Below, in pieces: positions 1 to 8,206 of a stretch of 64,000 bases of DNA. This DNA comes from Ahrensia sp. R2A130. Its GTDB lineage: Bacteria > Pseudomonadota > Alphaproteobacteria > Rhizobiales > Rhizobiaceae. Both the position numbers and the translations under genes were made by a program. The stretch covers positions 62,001-126,000 of the forward strand of contig NZ_AEEB01000005.1 in assembly GCF_000179775.1 (NCBI RefSeq), read 5' to 3'. The notes beneath the pieces are model-generated. The model had not been told where the DNA came from. It saw only the letters and a program-made list of their open reading frames with translations, and did no database searches. How positions within the stretch are numbered: the stretch's first letter is position 1; each line of letters opens with the position of its first letter.

Positions 1-1
1 T

Positions 2-418
2 GATTTTCTCTATGCTTGGTCGAAGAAAGCCGGGCGCGGCATCCGCGTCCAATCGCTAGCGGCCAATCCTGCGGTGATGGCATGTTTGGCAAACGATGTC
101 GGTTTTGAGGAAGTTTTCGCCAACCAACTGCAGATTCTTGCCCGCGAAGGCGACGTACTTTTATGTTTCTCCGGCTCCGGTAATTCTCCCAATATCTTGC
201 GGGTGCTGGAAGAAGCCAAAGCCATGGGCGTAAAAACCTATTCCGTACTGGCGTTCGATGGTGGCAAGGCCAAAGCCTTGTCCGATGTACCGATCCACCT
301 GGAAATCGACGACATGCAGATAGGCGAAGATTTTCAGACCGTCATCGGCCATGCCATCGTGCAGTACATGTTCAAGCATCGCGACCTGCTCGGCCCCGAT
401 CCTGCGCGGGGAGCCTAG
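2..418 (+). CDS. SIS-domain phosphosugar isomerase, GmhA-like (5' end outside window)
   Basis: The reading frame is open from the first bases, so the gene begins upstream and 138 C-terminal residues are visible. They contain the second half of a SIS (sugar isomerase) fold: the phosphate-binding motif SGSGNSPNI followed by a helix and the strand KTYSVLAFDGG, then a C-terminal EDFQTVIGHAIVQYMF helix, as in the sedoheptulose-7-phosphate isomerase GmhA. GmhA converts sedoheptulose-7-P into D-glycero-D-manno-heptose-7-P. The context agrees: it leads a polysaccharide run with GmhB-like and HldE-like genes. The stop codon is 2 nt before the next start, so they are co-transcribed. Another SIS phosphosugar isomerase activity cannot be excluded because the substrate-specific N-terminus is missing. 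Confidence 0.85.
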   Translation, partial: DFLYAWSKKAGRGIRVQSLAANPAVMACLANDVGFEEVFANQLQILAREGDVLLCFSGSGNSPNILRVLEEAKAMGVKTYSVLAFDGGKAKALSDVPIHLEIDDMQIGEDFQTVIGHAIVQYMFKHRDLLGPDPARGA

Positions 419-420
419 CC

Positions 421-1416
421 GTGACCGCATCGAAATTTCTCGTCCTCGGCTCTAATTCATTCTCCGGCGCATCCTTCGTGGATTACCTTGCCGAGCAAGG
501 CCACGATGTCATGGCGACGTCACGCTCCAACGAGCCCCACGACGCCATGCTGCCCTACAAATGGCAGAAACATTCAAGTGACATTCGCTTCCAACGCATC
601 GACATCAACAACGATCTCGACGCGCTCGATGCATTGATGAAGGCCGAGAAATTCACCCATGTCGTGAACTTCGCAGCCCAATCCATGGTGGGCCAAAGCT
701 GGGACCATCCCGACGACTGGATGCGGACCAACGTGGTGTCCACCGTGCGCCTGCACGTGCTGCTGCGGAACCTCGATTTTCTCGACCGCTACGTCCACGT
801 CACCACACCGGAAGTCTATGGCTCCACCGATGGCTGGGTGAAGGAGGACACGCCGTTCAACCCGTCCACCCCCTACGCCGTGTCCCGCGCCGCCGGTGAT
901 ATGTCGCTGAAGACCTTCGTGGACACGTACGATATGCCCGCCGTCTCCACCCGCGCAGCCAATGTCTATGGCCCCGGCCAGCAGCTCTACCGCATCATTC
1001 CCCGCACCGTTTACGCCGCTATGACAGGTGAAAAGCTACGCCTCGATGGCGGCGGAAAATCGGTCCGTGTGTTCATTCACATGCGCGACGTGTCCGACGC
1101 CACGCTGAAGATCGCAATGGCTGGCACCAACGGCGACACCTACCACATCTCCGGCTACGAGCTGGTATCGATCCGCCAACTTGTCGAGATGGTGTTGGAA
1201 AAACTCGGCAAGAATTTCGATGAGTGTGTCGAACTCGGCCCTGAGCGCCCCGGCAAGGACACGGCCTACACTTTGGACAGTTTCAAACTTCGCACCGAAC
1301 TCGGCTGGCAGGACCGTATCTCGCTATCGGATGGTATCGACGATGTCATCGAATGGGCGCAGCGCTTCCAAAGCGAGTTGCCGAACCTGCCCTCCACCTA
1401 CATCCACAAGCCGTGA
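421..1416 (+). CDS. NAD(P)-dependent nucleotide-sugar epimerase/dehydratase (extended SDR) with YxxxR active site
   Basis: GTG start 2 nt after the preceding stop; 331 aa. This is an extended short-chain dehydrogenase of the RmlB/GMD type. The Rossmann glycine motif is GSNSFSG at residues 10-16, and TTPEVYG lies near 128-134. The catalytic tetrad position reads Y152-A-V-S-R156, so the usual Lys of YxxxK is Arg (codon cgc, checked). The RmlB TDE triad is TPE here, so plain dTDP-glucose 4,6-dehydratase activity is doubtful. Later motifs (NVYGPGQQ, DGGGKSVRVFIHMRDV, ELGWQDRISLSDGI) are normal for the family and the length is usual. It probably modifies a nucleotide-activated sugar made by this locus. 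The substrate is unknown. Confidence 0.85.
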   Translation: MTASKFLVLGSNSFSGASFVDYLAEQGHDVMATSRSNEPHDAMLPYKWQKHSSDIRFQRIDINNDLDALDALMKAEKFTHVVNFAAQSMVGQSWDHPDDWMRTNVVSTVRLHVLLRNLDFLDRYVHVTTPEVYGSTDGWVKEDTPFNPSTPYAVSRAAGDMSLKTFVDTYDMPAVSTRAANVYGPGQQLYRIIPRTVYAAMTGEKLRLDGGGKSVRVFIHMRDVSDATLKIAMAGTNGDTYHISGYELVSIRQLVEMVLEKLGKNFDECVELGPERPGKDTAYTLDSFKLRTELGWQDRISLSDGIDDVIEWAQRFQSELPNLPSTYIHKP

Positions 1417-1426
1417 GGGTGGCACC

Positions 1427-2260
1427 ATGAGCAGAACCGACCTGCAGAAAATCGCCGCCGAAATCCGTGGCCGCATTATCACCATGTGCGCAGCGTCGAA
1501 ATCCGCGCATCTGGCCTCCAGCCTATCGGTGACGGACATCCTCACCGCCGCCTACTTCTCCGCCGCGAATATCGACCCGAACAACCCGAAAGATCCGGCC
1601 CGCGACCGCATCATCTTGTCCAAAGGTCACGCGGCTATGGCGCTCTATGCCACGCTGGCAAAACGCGGCTACTTCGACGCCGCCCTGCTCGACACTTACA
1701 ATCAGGACGGCGCATTGCTGGCCGAACATCCACCGGCAAATCTGCTGGCTGGTGTGGAAGCCGCTACGGGTTCGCTCGGCCACGGCCTGCCCATCGGCGC
1801 GGGCATCGCGCTTGCCAACAAGATCAAAAAATCAGACCCGCACCGCACCATCGTCATCATGTCGGACGGCGAATGTAACGAAGGCTCCGTGTGGGAAGCC
1901 GCCATGTTCGCAGGCGGCAACGGTCTCGATAATCTCATGGTCTTTGTCGACTACAACAAATGGCAGGCCACCGCCCGCTCCAACGAAACGCTGGCACTGT
2001 CACCACTGCGCGAGAAATGGGAAGCCTTCGGCTGGGACGCCCATCAAGTTGATGGCCACAACCCGGATGCGCTCGCAGACCTGATGACAAACATGCCCAA
2101 CGGCTCCGGCAAGCCGGTAGCCATCATCTGCGACACGGTGAAGGGCAAGGGCGTCGACTTCATGGAAGATGACAACAACTGGCATTACCGCGTGCCGAAG
2201 CACGAGGAGGTCGAGGAAGCCCACAAGCAGCTCGGTCTCATTGAGGGGGTGGCACAATGA
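1427..2260 (+). CDS. Transketolase, N-terminal (ThDP-binding) subunit
   Basis: 277 aa from ATG 1427, preceded by GAGGGTGG; the frame is open further upstream but that overlaps the SDR gene. The protein matches the N-terminal half of transketolase: SKGH (65-68), GSLGHGL (115-121) and the thiamin-diphosphate motif starting SDGECNEG (146-153) and ending at Asn177. It forms a two-subunit enzyme with the next gene, which overlaps it by 4 nt (ATGA). Split transketolases transfer two-carbon units between ketoses and aldoses and can make sedoheptulose-7-P. Inside a glycan cluster it most likely supplies a dedicated sugar precursor rather than running the central pentose-phosphate pathway; that role is inferred. 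Confidence 0.92.
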   Translation: MSRTDLQKIAAEIRGRIITMCAASKSAHLASSLSVTDILTAAYFSAANIDPNNPKDPARDRIILSKGHAAMALYATLAKRGYFDAALLDTYNQDGALLAEHPPANLLAGVEAATGSLGHGLPIGAGIALANKIKKSDPHRTIVIMSDGECNEGSVWEAAMFAGGNGLDNLMVFVDYNKWQATARSNETLALSPLREKWEAFGWDAHQVDGHNPDALADLMTNMPNGSGKPVAIICDTVKGKGVDFMEDDNNWHYRVPKHEEVEEAHKQLGLIEGVAQ

Positions 2261-3180
2261 GAAACGCCTTCGCCGACGAACTCACCAATCTCGCCAATGA
2301 AGACGACCGCATCGTCATGCTGTCCGGCGATATCGGCAACCGACTGTTCGATAAATTCAAGGACGCGCATAGCGACCGCTTCTACAACTGCGGCGTGGCG
2401 GAAGCGAACATGACGGGCATGGCAACCGGTCTCGCCATGAACGGCCTGCGCCCCGTCACCTACACGATCACGCCCTTCGTCACGACGCGGTGTCTTGAGC
2501 AAATCCGCACGGACATCTGCTACCACGATGTGCCGGTCACTATCGTCGCCGTGGGCGCAGGTCTTTCCTATGCGGGCCTTGGCCCGACCCACCATGCCTG
2601 CGAAGACATCGCTTTTTTACGCGCGTTACCCAACATGAAAGTGGTCTGCCCCGGAGACGCCAACGAGGTGCGCGCAGCACTCCGTGCATCCATGAAACAG
2701 GACAAGCCCGTCTATATTCGCATGGGAAAAAAGGGCGAGCGCGTCATCCATGATGGTGTTCCGGTCGACTTCGAAATCGGCAAGGCACTTACCATCCGAC
2801 AAGGCGATGACGTCTGCCTGCTCTCCACCGGCAACATGCTGCCGGAGGCGATGGATGCCGCAGACGCACTCGCTGAAAAGGGCATCTCTGCGGCTGTCGT
2901 TTCCTTCCACACGGTCAAGCCATTGGACGAGGCCTTCTTGGCAAACGCCTTCGGAAAATACCGTAAGGTGATAACACTGGAAGAACATTCTCTCATCGGT
3001 GGCTTCGGCTCTGCAGTCGCAGAATGGGCTGTAGATAATGGTGCTGACACATCGCGAATGATCCGCGTAGGCGCGCCCGACGCCTTCTTCAAAAAGGGCG
3101 GCCATCAGGAATACGCCCGCGAACAATTGGGCCTTAATGCAACCGCTATCTGCAAGCGCGTTGCCGACAGCCTCGCCTAA
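2257..3180 (+). CDS. Transketolase, C-terminal (pyrimidine-binding) subunit
   Basis: 307 aa, ATGA overlap with the N-terminal subunit. It carries the pyrimidine-binding domain: GDIGNRL, then NCGVAEANMTGMATGLA with the conserved Glu49 that activates the ThDP cofactor. The GLSYAGLGPTHHACEDIAFLRALPNMKV segment of family members is also present, followed by the transketolase C-terminal domain (ALTIRQGDDVCLLSTGNM, VVSFHTVKPLD, EEHSLIGGFGSAVAEW). The two halves together (about 580 aa) are shorter than single-chain housekeeping transketolase (about 660 aa), as is usual for split forms. 1-deoxyxylulose-5-P synthase-type E1 activity is an alternative, but the pairing with a separate N-half fits transketolase. 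Confidence 0.92.
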   Translation: MRNAFADELTNLANEDDRIVMLSGDIGNRLFDKFKDAHSDRFYNCGVAEANMTGMATGLAMNGLRPVTYTITPFVTTRCLEQIRTDICYHDVPVTIVAVGAGLSYAGLGPTHHACEDIAFLRALPNMKVVCPGDANEVRAALRASMKQDKPVYIRMGKKGERVIHDGVPVDFEIGKALTIRQGDDVCLLSTGNMLPEAMDAADALAEKGISAAVVSFHTVKPLDEAFLANAFGKYRKVITLEEHSLIGGFGSAVAEWAVDNGADTSRMIRVGAPDAFFKKGGHQEYAREQLGLNATAICKRVADSLA

Positions 3181-3218
3181 ACCAAAACGAACGCCCTCCC
3201 ACTCCGAAAGACCGCTCC

Positions 3219-4256
3219 ATGAAAACCAAGGCCGCACTCCTCATCCAGACCGGCCAGCCGCTGGAAGTCCATGAGATCGAAACACCGGAATTAAATCCCG
3301 GTCAGGTGCTGGTCGAGGTGGCGTTCTCCGGTGCATGCGGCACGCAGTTGATGGAAGTGGCGGGCGACAAGGGCGAAGACAAATGGGTGCCCCATTGCCT
3401 CGGTCACGAAGGCACCGGCACCGTGCTTGAGACCGGCTCCGCCGTCACCAAAGTGAAGGTCGGCGATCAGGTCGTCATGTCCTGGATCAAGGGTGAAGGT
3501 CAGGAAGCTGGCGGTGCGAAATACGATTGGGACGGCAAGACCGTGAACTCCGGCGGCGTTACCACATTCCAGAAACACGCTGTCGTTTCCGAAAACCGCC
3601 TCACACTTCTGCCTGAAGGCATGGCGATGGACGTCGCCGTGCTGCTCGGTTGCGCCGCCCCTACGGGCATGGGCGCGGTGTTCAACGTGTTGGACGTGAG
3701 CGCGGGCGACTCGGTCGCCGTGTTCGGCACCGGCGGCATCGGCCTCAACGCCATAATGGCCGCCGCCATGGCAGGTGCAACACCCGTGATCGGCGTGGAC
3801 TTGCGTGAAAGCCGCCGCGAGTTAGCGCTCGCCTTCGGCGCAACCCACACCGTGAACCCGGAAGACTGTGATGTGGCCGAGCAGATCAAAGCGATCTCAA
3901 CGGGCGGCGTCGATCTCGCTGTGGAAGCCACCGGCGTTCCCGGCGTGATGGTGGATGCGGTGCAGATCACGAAACAACAAGGTGGACGCGCCGTCGTGAT
4001 CGGCAATGCTAAACACGATGCAGAGGTGAAGTTCTCACCGTCGATCTTCAATTCCGGTCGCAGCCTGATGGGCACATGGGGTGGCGACTCCAAGCCCGAC
4101 CGCGACTACGCGAAATACGCGAAGCTGATCGCAGCCAGCCCCTATCCCGTGCGCGATCTGCTCTCGAAGCCCTACTCGCTGGACCAGATCAACGAAGCGC
4201 TGGACGATCTTCGCACCGGCAAGATCGGTCGCCCGCTCATCGATATGAGCCTGTAG
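3219..4256 (+). CDS. Zinc-type alcohol dehydrogenase (MDR superfamily) without structural zinc lobe
   Basis: 345 aa, ATG 38 nt after the transketolase stop. It has a GroES-like N-terminal domain with the catalytic-zinc ligands Cys40 (SGACGTQ) and His63-Glu64 (CLGHEGTG). The NAD-binding Rossmann domain has GTGGIG. The four-cysteine structural zinc cluster that usually follows GDQVVMSW is absent; that stretch reads GEGQEAGGAKYDWDGK. It probably oxidises or reduces a hydroxyl of a sugar or sugar-phosphate in the same pathway as the transketolase. The substrate is not deducible. It is collinear with its neighbours and 6 nt from the next start, so it belongs to the operon. Confidence 0.88.
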   Translation: MKTKAALLIQTGQPLEVHEIETPELNPGQVLVEVAFSGACGTQLMEVAGDKGEDKWVPHCLGHEGTGTVLETGSAVTKVKVGDQVVMSWIKGEGQEAGGAKYDWDGKTVNSGGVTTFQKHAVVSENRLTLLPEGMAMDVAVLLGCAAPTGMGAVFNVLDVSAGDSVAVFGTGGIGLNAIMAAAMAGATPVIGVDLRESRRELALAFGATHTVNPEDCDVAEQIKAISTGGVDLAVEATGVPGVMVDAVQITKQQGGRAVVIGNAKHDAEVKFSPSIFNSGRSLMGTWGGDSKPDRDYAKYAKLIAASPYPVRDLLSKPYSLDQINEALDDLRTGKIGRPLIDMSL

Positions 4257-4262
4257 AATCTG

Positions 4263-4856
4263 ATGCGGATCGGCATCGACTTCGACAACACGATTGCCAA
4301 TTACGATGGCGTTTTCCACGCCGCCGCGCTGGAAGCGGGACTGATACCAAGCGGCGTAGCAACGTCGAAGGATGCGGTGCGAGACCACATGAACGCCAAT
4401 GGCAGCAAAGACGAGTTCACCAAGCTGCAGGGCCACGTTTACGGCGCGCGTATGGATCTTGCCCGTGTTCATGATGGCTTTGCGGATTTCGTCGCGCGAA
4501 CACTGAACAACGGTCATGAACTGTTCATCGTCAGCCATAAAACCCGCCACCCGATGCTCGGTCCTAACCACGACATGCACACGGCAGCGCGTGGGTTCCT
4601 CGAAACCAATAGTCTCGTTGGGAAAGATATGATCGCACCGGAAGACATCTATTTCGAAGAAACGAAAGACGCCAAGAGCGACCGCGCTAAAGCGTTGGGC
4701 GTCGCCATGTTCATCGACGACCTGCCTGCCGTTCTCGCCATGCCACAGTATAAAAGCATGGACCGTGTGCTGTTCGACCCTGCCGGAACCCATGAAGGAA
4801 AAACCGATCTACCAGGCCGTCGCGTTTCCCGTTGGAACGACATTCACCCGCTGTGA
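4263..4856 (+). CDS. HAD-superfamily phosphatase
   Basis: 197 aa. The N-terminus IGIDFDNTIANYDG carries the HAD nucleophile motif DxDxT (D6, D8, T10). A Thr/Ser motif lies in LFIVSHKTR, Lys in AKSDRAKALG, and the acidic motif in FIDDLPAVL near residue 150. A helical cap (about 15-75) sits between motifs I and II, as in type C1 enzymes. It probably dephosphorylates a sugar phosphate or a related small metabolite. Its stop overlaps the GTG start of the following kinase gene, which suggests translational coupling. It resembles the uncharacterised HAD proteins found in O-antigen and capsule clusters and is distinct from the GmhB-like phosphatase further downstream. Confidence 0.8.
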   Translation: MRIGIDFDNTIANYDGVFHAAALEAGLIPSGVATSKDAVRDHMNANGSKDEFTKLQGHVYGARMDLARVHDGFADFVARTLNNGHELFIVSHKTRHPMLGPNHDMHTAARGFLETNSLVGKDMIAPEDIYFEETKDAKSDRAKALGVAMFIDDLPAVLAMPQYKSMDRVLFDPAGTHEGKTDLPGRRVSRWNDIHPL

Positions 4857-5863
4857 GCGAACAAACCGACCCCGAACCGGCTGACGACTTGGCTCACAGC
4901 CTTGCTGCTAGTGCGGGTCTTTCCGCACCTGTTTCGCAAGTTCGGCTGGCAGGTGGTCGCAACAACCGTGTTCACCTCGTCAACCACCAAGGCGGTACGA
5001 AAACCATCCTCAAACGCTACCACCACGACCCCGCCGATAAGCGGGACAGGTTGGCGGCGGAGTGGGACTATCTCACCACGCTGCAGCCTTTGAACTTAGG
5101 AAAAACGCTCGATCCGCTTGCCGATAATAAAGACGCCCACGCAGCGCTCTACACATTCATTGAAGGACGCAAGCCTGCACGGGATGAGATCGATGAAGCA
5201 CTTGTCGATCAGGCGGCGCAGTTCATTGTGGACACCAATCGCACGCCGGTTCTTGCCGATACCCGCAGCGCATCTGAAGCCTGTTTCACGCTGAACGAGC
5301 ATATTGCCTCGGTTGATCGCCGTGTGGCCCGCTTGGCGGCGATCGACCCGGAAGCACCTCTCGCCGATCAAGCAAAAGCCATAGCAAATGACGAGATCGT
5401 TCCGGCATGGACGCGCATCCGCAGAGCTATCACCGAAGGCTCGAAAGCCGGCGACAAAACGATCACATCGCAAATTCTATCGCCATCAGACTTCGGCTTC
5501 CACAACAGCCTCATCGACGAAACGGGCTGCGCCACCTTCATCGACTTCGAATATGCTGGACGTGACGACGCCTCAAAGCTGATCTGCGACTTCTTCTGCC
5601 AGCCGGAAATTCCTGTTTCGCTCGACCACTACCCCCGCTTTCGCGACATTATCTTAAACGCCATCAACGCAGCGGATGCAGACCGCGCGCGCTGCGATGT
5701 TCTGCTGCCCGCCTATCGCATCAAGTGGCTGTGCATTATGATGAACGAGTTCCTGACCACCGGCGCACGCCGCCGCGAATTTGCCGAGGATACCGCGCGT
5801 GAAACCCGTGCCGCCCGCCAACTTGCAACGATCAACAAAGCTCTTTCCGCCCTTCAAAACTGA
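4853..5863 (+). CDS. Aminoglycoside/choline-kinase-fold phosphotransferase
   Basis: I place the start at GTG 4853, which overlaps the previous stop in a GTGA junction; a TTG at 4832 would also be in frame. About 336 aa. The protein kinase-like APH fold is shown by the nucleotide-binding lobe (RLAGGRNNRVHLV, TILKRYHHD), the catalytic loop SPSDFGFHNSLID (Asp and Asn in the HxDxxxxN position, His replaced by Ser) and the metal motif FIDFEYAGRDD. Relatives phosphorylate choline, sugars or antibiotics. In this operon a sugar or glycan-modifying kinase is the most reasonable reading. The pairing with a HAD phosphatase is notable. Substrate unknown. Confidence 0.8.
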   Translation: MSEQTDPEPADDLAHSLAASAGLSAPVSQVRLAGGRNNRVHLVNHQGGTKTILKRYHHDPADKRDRLAAEWDYLTTLQPLNLGKTLDPLADNKDAHAALYTFIEGRKPARDEIDEALVDQAAQFIVDTNRTPVLADTRSASEACFTLNEHIASVDRRVARLAAIDPEAPLADQAKAIANDEIVPAWTRIRRAITEGSKAGDKTITSQILSPSDFGFHNSLIDETGCATFIDFEYAGRDDASKLICDFFCQPEIPVSLDHYPRFRDIILNAINAADADRARCDVLLPAYRIKWLCIMMNEFLTTGARRREFAEDTARETRAARQLATINKALSALQN

Positions 5864-5884
5864 CAGCAGACCGAGGACCACTCA

Positions 5885-6547
5885 ATGGCCATCCGCGAAT
5901 TCGTCTCTATGAACCACAAGGCCACCGAGCGCGACTACGTCGCCCGCGTGACCGAACGCGATAAGGCCGAAGTCGCCGACCTCGCCCTGCAGTGGGATTA
6001 CGACTACTGGGACGGCTCTCGCCAAACCGGCTTTGGCGGCTACAGCTACGATGGTCGCTGGCGCAAGGTCGCCGACAAGATGTCAGAAACCTACGGCCTG
6101 AAGGCAGGCATGCGCGTTCTCGATGTAGGTTCCGGCAAGGGGTTTTTGCTGCACGATCTGGCAGAAAGCGTACCGGGTCTGGAAGTTCACGGTTTAGAAA
6201 TTTCCAAATACGGCATCGAGCACACGATGGAGAGCGTGAAGGATAAAGTCGTTTACGGCCACGCCAAGGAACTGCCGTTTCCGGACGATCATTTCGATCT
6301 CGTCATCTCCATCAACACGTTGCACAACCTCTACAATTACGAGCTGTTTGCAGCCTTCCGCGAGATCGAACGGGTCTCGAAAGGCCAAAGCTATATCTGC
6401 GTCGAGGCCTATCGCAACGAGCGCGAAAAAATGAATCTGCTATATTGGCAACTCACCTGCCGCGCCTTCCACACACCGGAAGAATGGGCATGGATTTACG
6501 AGCAGACAGGCTATTCCGGTGACCACGAATACATCTATTTCGAGTAA
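5885..6547 (+). CDS. Class I SAM-dependent methyltransferase
   Basis: 220 aa, with GAGGACC upstream of ATG 5885. Motif I MRVLDVGSGKG spans residues 76-86, followed by the acidic strand end LEISKYGI (Glu105), ELPFPDDHFDLVISINTLHN (motifs II/III) and YICVEAYRNE. A class I Rossmann-fold methyltransferase of the UbiE/Methyltransf_11 type is clear. As it is embedded between a sugar-modifying operon and a glycan ABC exporter, it probably methylates a sugar or the chain end. In ABC-dependent O-antigen systems, methylation or phosphomethylation of the non-reducing end can stop elongation, so a chain-terminating role is possible, but nothing in the sequence proves it. Confidence 0.85.
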   Translation: MAIREFVSMNHKATERDYVARVTERDKAEVADLALQWDYDYWDGSRQTGFGGYSYDGRWRKVADKMSETYGLKAGMRVLDVGSGKGFLLHDLAESVPGLEVHGLEISKYGIEHTMESVKDKVVYGHAKELPFPDDHFDLVISINTLHNLYNYELFAAFREIERVSKGQSYICVEAYRNEREKMNLLYWQLTCRAFHTPEEWAWIYEQTGYSGDHEYIYFE

Positions 6548-6597
6548 CGGTGCTTGGTGGGTCTGTTGCAGACAGCCACAAACTGGTAGCAAAATCC

Positions 6598-7437
6598 ATG
6601 AGCAGCACCACCGCAACCACCACCGAAAATGTTGCCTATGCGACCCTTCGAAACCCGCGTCCGACGCCCGATGATGATCTGAAACGATGCTGGCAGGACC
6701 GCCATATCTGGGGTCTGCTGGCGCTCAACGATATTCGCGCCCAATACCGTCATTCGACTCTGGGAACTCTGTGGATCACAGCATCAACGGCTGTGTTTGC
6801 GATCACCATCGGCGTCATTTACGGCCAGTTTTTCGGCACAGAAATTTCAAAGTACCTGCCCTACTTCGCCATCGGATTCATCATCTGGACCTACCTGTCC
6901 GGCGCGGTGAACGAGGCGACGCGCACACTGATCGGCCAATCGAGCCTGATCCAAACATCGCGCTTGCCGCTGATCTTTCATGTGCTTCGGATGCTCGCCA
7001 AAAACACAATTGTATTTGCTCACAACGCTGTGGTGTTGTTCGCTATATGGCTCTGGTTCCGGTGGGACATCGGGCTGGAAGCGCTCTGGGCAATCCCGGG
7101 ATTTGTGATGCTTTTCCTCACCATGTTCGGCCTCAGCCTTACGCTCGCGATCGTGTGCGTGCGTTACCGCGATATTCCACCTCTGGTGCAAGCGGTCACC
7201 CAGTTCGTCTTCTTCGCCAGCCCCATAATCTGGTATGCGGAACAGGTGAAGGTCGCGCAGGCAATGGTGTGGCTAAACCCGGTCACGCATTTTCTGGCCG
7301 TTGTGCGCGACCCGCTTCTCGGCAAACCTGTAGACGTCGGATCATTGGCAGCTGCAACTGCAATCACAGTCGTCTCGCTCGTCATCGCCATATTTATCTA
7401 CCGTCGTTACCGCGACCGCGTCTCGTTCTGGGTGTAG
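6598..7437 (+). CDS. ABC-2 type polysaccharide export permease (Wzm/KpsM-like)
   Basis: 279 aa from ATG 6598; an in-frame GTG at 6550, 3 nt after the methyltransferase stop, would add 16 residues. A cytoplasmic N-terminus (LLALNDIRAQYRHSTLGTLW, typical of polysaccharide ABC-2 permeases) is followed by about six hydrophobic segments, including VFAITIGVIYGQFF, PYFAIGFIIWTYLSG, FVMLFLTMFGLSLTLAIVCV and QFVFFASPIIWY. The family exports lipid-linked O-antigen or capsule across the inner membrane. The ATPase gene starts 4 nt after this stop. Together with the absence of Wzx flippase genes in this region, this points to the ABC-dependent export route for the glycan made here. Confidence 0.9.
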   Translation: MSSTTATTTENVAYATLRNPRPTPDDDLKRCWQDRHIWGLLALNDIRAQYRHSTLGTLWITASTAVFAITIGVIYGQFFGTEISKYLPYFAIGFIIWTYLSGAVNEATRTLIGQSSLIQTSRLPLIFHVLRMLAKNTIVFAHNAVVLFAIWLWFRWDIGLEALWAIPGFVMLFLTMFGLSLTLAIVCVRYRDIPPLVQAVTQFVFFASPIIWYAEQVKVAQAMVWLNPVTHFLAVVRDPLLGKPVDVGSLAAATAITVVSLVIAIFIYRRYRDRVSFWV

Positions 7438-7441
7438 AACT

Positions 7442-8206
7442 ATGGCACGCATCTTAGCCCAAAACGTATCCCTTGATATTCCCGTTCCTACCGGTCGCAA
7501 CTGGTCGCTACGTTCGCAAGCCATGCAACATCTGCCTGTGGTCGGCGGCCATATCCGCAAGAAATCCGGCGGCATCGCCGTGGTACGTGCACTGGAAAAC
7601 GTTTCTCTTGATCTCCAAGACGGTGATCGTCTGGCGGTGATCGGCCATAACGGGGCAGGCAAGACGACACTTCTGCGCGTGTTGGGTGGTCTCCTGTCAC
7701 CCACAGCAGGCAAAGTCCGAATTGCAGGCAGCCTCATGCCCATGTTCGATTTAGCCTCCGGCTTCGATGAAGAATCCACCGGCTACGAAAACATCCACCT
7801 GCGCGGTCTGGTCGAAGGCCTAACCCGCAAGGAGATTGAACGTCGCACACCCGCCATCGTCGAGTTCAGCGAGTTGGGCGATTATCTCGACATGCCACTG
7901 CGCACATATTCATCGGGAATGCGGCTGCGCCTGATGTTCTCAATCGCGACCGCCGTTGCTGGCGACATCATCTTGATGGATGAATGGATTTCCGTCGGCG
8001 ATCAGGCTTTCCAGATGAAGGCTCAAGAGCGGTTGGTCGAGATCACCAGAAACGCAGGCATCCTCGTCATAGCGTCGCATAGTCGACCGACACTTCGCAG
8101 CACTTGCAACAAAGCACTTTGGCTTGAAGTCGGGCAGGTAAAAGACTTTGGTGATTTTGATGATGTAGTGGCTCACGAAGAACGTGCGTCCGGCTCTCGC
8201 GAATGA
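7442..8206 (+). CDS. ABC transporter ATPase for polysaccharide export (Wzt/KpsT-like, no carbohydrate-binding tail)
   Basis: 254 aa. Walker A GHNGAGKTT lies near residues 68-76, the signature YSSGMRLRL and Walker B IILMDEW follow, and the switch His is in IASHSR. The domain ends soon after, so it lacks the about 150-residue C-terminal carbohydrate-binding domain of O9a-type Wzt that recognises a modified chain end. It resembles KpsT/RfbE-like ATPases, which are about 220-260 aa. It partners with the permease immediately upstream. The first 45 residues precede the usual ABC core and contain a proline-rich stretch, as in many polysaccharide ATPases. It closes the first collinear block; a non-coding gap follows. 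Confidence 0.92.
   Translation: MARILAQNVSLDIPVPTGRNWSLRSQAMQHLPVVGGHIRKKSGGIAVVRALENVSLDLQDGDRLAVIGHNGAGKTTLLRVLGGLLSPTAGKVRIAGSLMPMFDLASGFDEESTGYENIHLRGLVEGLTRKEIERRTPAIVEFSELGDYLDMPLRTYSSGMRLRLMFSIATAVAGDIILMDEWISVGDQAFQMKAQERLVEITRNAGILVIASHSRPTLRSTCNKALWLEVGQVKDFGDFDDVVAHEERASGSRE

Noticed and set aside
1181..1426. Upstream extension of the transketolase N-subunit
   Set aside because: It would overlap the SDR gene by more than 230 bp. ATG 1427 has an RBS and gives the usual family N-terminus.
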